Below, in pieces: positions 5,336 through 9,414 of a stretch of DNA of 9,414 nt. Under the pieces are notes generated by a model. It was not told the DNA's origin. It did no database searches and saw nothing but the letters and a program-made list of their open reading frames with translations. This DNA comes from an uncultured Bacillota bacterium. GTDB taxonomy: Bacteria; Bacillota; Sulfobacillia; UBA995; UBA9673. The stretch spans positions 1-9,414 of the forward strand of contig CALMHV010000045.1 of the NCBI GenBank assembly GCA_937863905.1, in the 5' to 3' direction. A program made the translations under genes and the position numbers. Every line of letters starts with the position of its first letter. The stretch's first letter is position 1.

Positions 5336-6256
5336 ATGCCGCTTCGCGTCTGTTTCGTCGTCAACCTCATCGCCGGCCGCGGCCGGTCCGCTAGGATCTG
5401 GCGCCGCCTGGAGCCGCTTGTCCCGGACCTCGCTGCCGGCCAGGGCGCCTCCTACACGGTCAAGTTCACGGAGGCGCCGAGGCACGCCGAGGAACTCGCC
5501 CGCGAGGCGGCTGGCGAGGGGTATGACCGGGTCGCCGCCGTCGGCGGCGACGGGACCCTGAACGAGGTCGGGAACGGCCTCATCGGCACCGACACGGCCC
5601 TCGCCATCATCCCGGCGGGCACGGCCAACGACATTGTCCGCACCTATCCCATCCCGAACGACCCGGAGGGGGCCACGCGTCTGGCCTTCGAGGGGCGGGT
5701 CGGCAAGATCGACGTCGGTCTGGCCGAGACGGCCCAGGTCCGCCGGTACTTCATCAACATGTTCGGCGCGGGGTTCGACGCCGAGGCGGCCGCGCTCGTG
5801 AATGAACTCGGGCCGGTGGTCAAACGTTTCGGCGGGTCCGTCGCCATCCCGGTCTGCCTGGTCATCGCGCTCATCAGGTACCGGGGGCCGGACGTGACGC
5901 TCAAGGTAGACGACCAGGTCCTCGACATCCCGAAGATCATCTTCTCGGCCGTGGCCATCGGGCGGTACATCGGCAACGGGATGATGCTTCTGCCCGACGC
6001 CATCCCGGACGACGGTCTCTTCGACATCATGTGGGCCCACGACATGGGGCGCCTGGAGATCCTGCGGACGGTGCTGAAAACACCCACCGGGCGCCATGTC
6101 GAGCACCCCCAGGTTCACGTCGTCCGGGGGAAGAAGGTGCGGCTGGAGTCGGCCACGCCCCTCCGCTGCCATCTCGACGGCGAGGCCGGCGGTTTCCTCC
6201 CGGCCACCATCGAACTGCTTCCCAAGGCGCTAGGCATCGTCTTGCCTCGCGGCTAG
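5336..6256 (+). CDS. YegS/DgkB-like lipid (diacylglycerol) kinase
   Basis: A 306-residue soluble kinase of the diacylglycerol kinase catalytic (DAGK_cat) superfamily, which phosphorylates diacylglycerol or a related lipid with ATP at the inner face of the membrane. Blocks in order: 'VVNLIAGRGR' (8-17, nucleotide-binding strand; most relatives have NP where this has NL), 'VGGDGTLNEV' (69-78, ATP site with D72), 'PAGTANDIVR' (93-102), 'NMFGAGFDAE' (141-150), 'DDGLFDI' (225-231) and 'HLDGE' (279-283), with E283 in the usual catalytic position. Length is normal. I chose ATG 5336 because AGGAGGG (5323-5329) lies 6 nt ahead and the protein then begins at the family's normal point. An in-frame GTG at 5294, with its own GGAGG (5281-5285), would add 14 residues. 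The gene is 81 nt after the M20 stop and is last in the cluster. Whether the natural lipid is diacylglycerol is not known. Confidence 0.9.
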   Translation: MPLRVCFVVNLIAGRGRSARIWRRLEPLVPDLAAGQGASYTVKFTEAPRHAEELAREAAGEGYDRVAAVGGDGTLNEVGNGLIGTDTALAIIPAGTANDIVRTYPIPNDPEGATRLAFEGRVGKIDVGLAETAQVRRYFINMFGAGFDAEAAALVNELGPVVKRFGGSVAIPVCLVIALIRYRGPDVTLKVDDQVLDIPKIIFSAVAIGRYIGNGMMLLPDAIPDDGLFDIMWAHDMGRLEILRTVLKTPTGRHVEHPQVHVVRGKKVRLESATPLRCHLDGEAGGFLPATIELLPKALGIVLPRG

Positions 6257-6332
6257 ACCGCGACTGACCCAAGAACCCCGCCGAAAGCCAGGCCGATTCA
6301 GCGGCGGTGGTGAGGCGGATTCCCTGACGACA

Positions 6333-6365
6333 ACAGGCCCCGGCCATCAGGCGACCGGGGCCTGT
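6333..6365. terminator. Bidirectional hairpin terminator between lipid kinase gene and groEL
   Basis: The arms 6333-6343 (ACAGGCCCCGG) and 6355-6365 (CCGGGGCCTGT) are perfect 11-bp complements around an 11-nt loop. The plus-strand continuation is CTGTTGCG and the minus-strand one is TGTCGTC, so both are only moderately T-rich. It lies 76 nt after the kinase stop and 30 nt after the groEL stop, the natural place for a shared terminator. A weaker 6-bp stem (6278-6283 with 6302-6307) sits just upstream on the kinase side. Confidence 0.68.
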
Positions 6366-6395
6366 CTGTTGCGAATGTGCGATCCGGGACCGGTT

Positions 6396-8030
<1,635 letters not shown>

Positions 8031-8062
8031 TTACTTCCGGGTCGGGCGCCCTTGGGCGCCGG

Positions 8063-8347
8063 TCAACCCTTGATGGCCAGGATGTCGCTCTCGCGAATGA
8101 TCAGATACTCTTCACCGTTGATCTTGACCTCGGTGCCCCCGTAGCGACTGAAGACGACCTTGTCGCCCTTCTTGACCTCGGGAGCGACCCTCTGGCCGTT
8201 ATCCAGCGTCCGGCCGGGCCCAACGGCGATGACCTCGCCGACCGTCGGCTTCTCCTTGGCCGTGTCGGGAAGGACGATCCCCCCCGGGGTCTTCTCGTCC
8301 TCTTCGATAACCTTGAGCACAATGCGGTCAGAAAGCGGCTTCAGCAC
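8063..8347 (-). CDS. groES: 10-kDa co-chaperonin GroES
   Basis: The heptameric lid of GroEL. The sequence carries '[11 protein letters not shown]', the mobile loop '[20 protein letters not shown]' (whose 'GGIVLP' binds GroEL), the 'VGPGR' roof-hairpin segment, and the end '[24 protein letters not shown]'. Start choice: an ATG at 8351-8353 would add Met-His, but it lies only 2 nt after the AAAGGAGG site (8356-8363), too close for efficient initiation. The in-frame GTG at 8345-8347 is 8 nt from it and gives a 94-residue protein starting 'LKPLSDR' after the initiator, matching Bacillus GroES (also 94 residues, MLKPLGDR). I therefore prefer GTG; with ATG the gene would be 8063-8353. It is first gene of the CIRCE-controlled operon. 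Confidence 0.97.
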   Translation of the reverse strand: MLKPLSDRIVLKVIEEDEKTPGGIVLPDTAKEKPTVGEVIAVGPGRTLDNGQRVAPEVKKGDKVVFSRYGGTEVKINGEEYLIIRESDILAIKG

Positions 8348-8353
8348 ATGCAT

Positions 8354-8485
8354 TCCCTCCTTTCGGCAGCGGACGGTTCACAGGAGGACCTCTCACCGTG
8401 GGTGGTCGCCCCGGCGGACGGCGGTCCCGCGAACCGCTGATTATTGGCCCTAGCGAGCCATTAGCACTCGGAGCCTCCGAGTGCC
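8354..8485 (-). other. Long untranslated leader of groES-groEL mRNA
   Basis: Predicted transcription from near 8485 leaves about 130 nt before groES. The leader is GC-rich and can fold, for example GCGGT (8421-8425) with ACCGC (8433-8437), and GAGG with CCTC at 8384-8392. It ends in the AAAGGAGG ribosome binding site (8356-8363). I see no open reading frame of note and no known riboswitch. Confidence 0.45.
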
Positions 8486-8487
8486 AA
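8461..8487 (-). promoter_or_regulatory. CIRCE operator (HrcA repressor site)
   Basis: On the plus strand the arms are TTAGCACTC (8461-8469) and GAGTGCCAA (8479-8487), separated by 9 nt. This matches the CIRCE consensus (TTAGCACTC, 9 nt, GAGTGCTAA) at 17 of 18 arm positions; the one difference is C at 8485. It lies immediately downstream of the groES -10 box, where HrcA represses groESL in other Bacillota until heat or unfolded-protein load titrates the repressor. hrcA itself is not in the window. The spacer is itself palindromic. Confidence 0.96.
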
Positions 8488-8491
8488 CGCA

Positions 8492-8521
8492 ATACTACCA
8501 GCATCATTTCCAGACTGTCAA
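8492..8521 (-). promoter_or_regulatory. Sigma-A promoter of groES-groEL
   Basis: On the minus strand: a perfect -35 TTGACA (8516-8521), an 18-nt spacer, and a -10 TAGTAT (8492-8497, 4 of 6). The predicted start, near 8485, falls inside the CIRCE element, so HrcA binding would block initiation and the element would also be part of the mRNA. Confidence 0.8.
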
Positions 8522-8620
8522 CTCTCTGTCGGTAAAGGAAGACAGCCGACTCCAAAGGAAAGGATAGGACAAGCCGGGCGCCACTGGTGGCCGGCGAGCA
8601 CCCTGGAGGGAGCGACCACC

Positions 8621-9414
8621 CTGAAGCCGGAGCCCCCCGACCCGGATGACGGCCTCTCCCGGCCCTACACGGAGTTCGCCGCTATCTACGACGCGGTGAT
8701 GCACGACGTGGCCTATGACATGTGGGCCGACTACGTCGAGGAGATCTGTGCCCGCTACCGCCTGGCGCCGGCCACGGTCCTCGATGTGGCCTGCGGCACG
8801 GGCGGCTCATCTTTGCCTTTCGCCCGGAGGGGCTACCGGGTAGCCGGGGTGGATTCCTCCGCCCCCATGCTCGACCTGGCCCGAGCCAAGGCGGTCGCGG
8901 CCGGGGTCAACATCGAGTTCGCTCTTCAGGACATGCGTCGCCTGCGATCGGCCGACCTCAAGACCGGCCCGGAGTTCGACCTCGTCCTCTGCCTCTACGA
9001 CAGCATCAATTACCTCACCGACCCGCAGGAGATGGCCGAGGCCTTGCCGGGCTTCCTGGCCGCCCTGCGCCCGGGCGGGCTGCTGGTCTTCGACGTCAAC
9101 TCGGCGCGCCGGCTCTCGCAGATGACCGAGACCTCGCTTGTCCTCGACGGTCCAGGCTGGGCGTTTGTCGAGCGCAACCACTACGACCCGCCCCACTCCA
9201 TCTGGGAGATCGAGGTCACCGGCTTCATCCACGAGCGGGGCGACCTCTACCGCCGCTTCCGGGAGGTCCACCGCGAGCGGGCCTACAGCGAGCGCGAGAT
9301 GCGCGCCCTCCTCAAGGCGGCCGGGTTCGAGACGCTGGCCGCCTACAACGCCTTCTCCTTCGAGCCGGCGGGGCACGATACGGCGCGCATATACTTCGTG
9401 GCGAGACGACCGAC
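8621..9414 (+). CDS. Class I SAM-dependent methyltransferase, 3' end beyond the window
   Basis: At least 264 residues, open to the end of the window. It is a Rossmann-fold methyltransferase resembling the YqeM-like and Methyltransf_25 group that often has an unknown small-molecule or protein substrate. The N-terminal block 'YTEFAAIYDAVMHDVAYDMW' (16-35) is typical of this group. Motif I is 'VLDVACGTGG' (53-62), followed by the acidic loop 'VAGVDSSAPMLDLA', 'ALQDMRRL', 'FDLVLCLYDSINYL', 'LRPGGLLVFDVN' and the late 'YSEREMRALLKAAGFE'. Start problem: the frame is open from 8465, yet has no ATG, GTG or TTG before 8696, which already lies inside the conserved N-terminus. CTG at 8621, with GGAGGG (8605-8610) ten bases upstream, is the best candidate, hence the start given here. 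ATG 8699 would remove the N-terminal helix. It is divergent from groES; I see no clear promoter. Confidence 0.85.
   Translation, partial: MKPEPPDPDDGLSRPYTEFAAIYDAVMHDVAYDMWADYVEEICARYRLAPATVLDVACGTGGSSLPFARRGYRVAGVDSSAPMLDLARAKAVAAGVNIEFALQDMRRLRSADLKTGPEFDLVLCLYDSINYLTDPQEMAEALPGFLAALRPGGLLVFDVNSARRLSQMTETSLVLDGPGWAFVERNHYDPPHSIWEIEVTGFIHERGDLYRRFREVHRERAYSEREMRALLKAAGFETLAAYNAFSFEPAGHDTARIYFVARRP

Noticed and set aside
8045..8060. GGCGCCC-TT-GGGCGCC between groES and groEL as a terminator
   Set aside because: It can fold, but the loop is very short, there is no T-run, and groEL must be transcribed with groES, so a terminator call is not supported.
8807..9376. A 189-codon minus-strand open frame at the right end
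   Set aside because: It is antisense to the methyltransferase, whose SAM-binding motifs run in the plus-strand frame.

Overview
This is a GC-rich bacterial chromosomal segment from what looks like a spore-forming member of the Bacillota (Firmicutes). The evidence is a SleB-type spore-cortex/cell-wall hydrolase, an HrcA-controlled groES-groEL operon with a CIRCE operator, a GroES of Bacillus-like length and sequence, and strong GGAGG-type ribosome binding sites. The high GC and GC-ending codons suggest a high-GC lineage such as the Symbiobacterium/Thermaerobacter/Limnochorda type. That placement is inference; no rRNA or other strict marker is present.

Layout. Positions 2-352 (+) hold a small DUF6504 protein. 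It converges on the SleB-family hydrolase (409-972, -), with a strong hairpin terminator between them. A short divergent promoter region (973-1078) separates sleB from a DUF362/4Fe-4S ferredoxin protein (1079-2263, +). From 2260 a good sigma-A-like promoter, overlapping the stop codon of that gene, appears to drive a four-gene + strand cluster: lemA (2358-2909), the membrane zinc protease htpX (2982-3977), an M20 amidohydrolase/peptidase (4016-5254) and a YegS/DgkB-type lipid kinase (5336-6256). An 11-bp-stem hairpin (6333-6365) lies between the lipid kinase and the convergent groEL and probably terminates both. groEL (6396-8012, -) and groES (8063-8347, -) are read from a promoter at 8492-8521 with a CIRCE operator at 8461-8487. 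Divergent from groES is a class I SAM-dependent methyltransferase (about 8621 onward, +) that runs off the window end and has no ordinary start codon ahead of its conserved N-terminus.

How it fits together. LemA-HtpX is a known conserved pair linked to membrane-protein quality control, and GroESL is the cytosolic chaperonin. The right two thirds therefore lean towards protein quality control and membrane maintenance, with an M20 hydrolase and a lipid kinase in the same probable transcript. The left third is accessory housekeeping: a spore/cell-wall hydrolase, an iron-sulfur protein of unknown role and a DUF protein.

I see no mobile elements, CRISPR arrays, tRNAs, rRNAs or obviously transferred DNA, and nothing that amounts to a new multi-gene system. 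The points most worth a second look are the missing conventional start of the methyltransferase, the back-to-back overlapping promoters plus palindrome between sleB and the DUF362 gene, the CIRCE whose spacer is itself palindromic, and the GTG/ATG start choice in groES.
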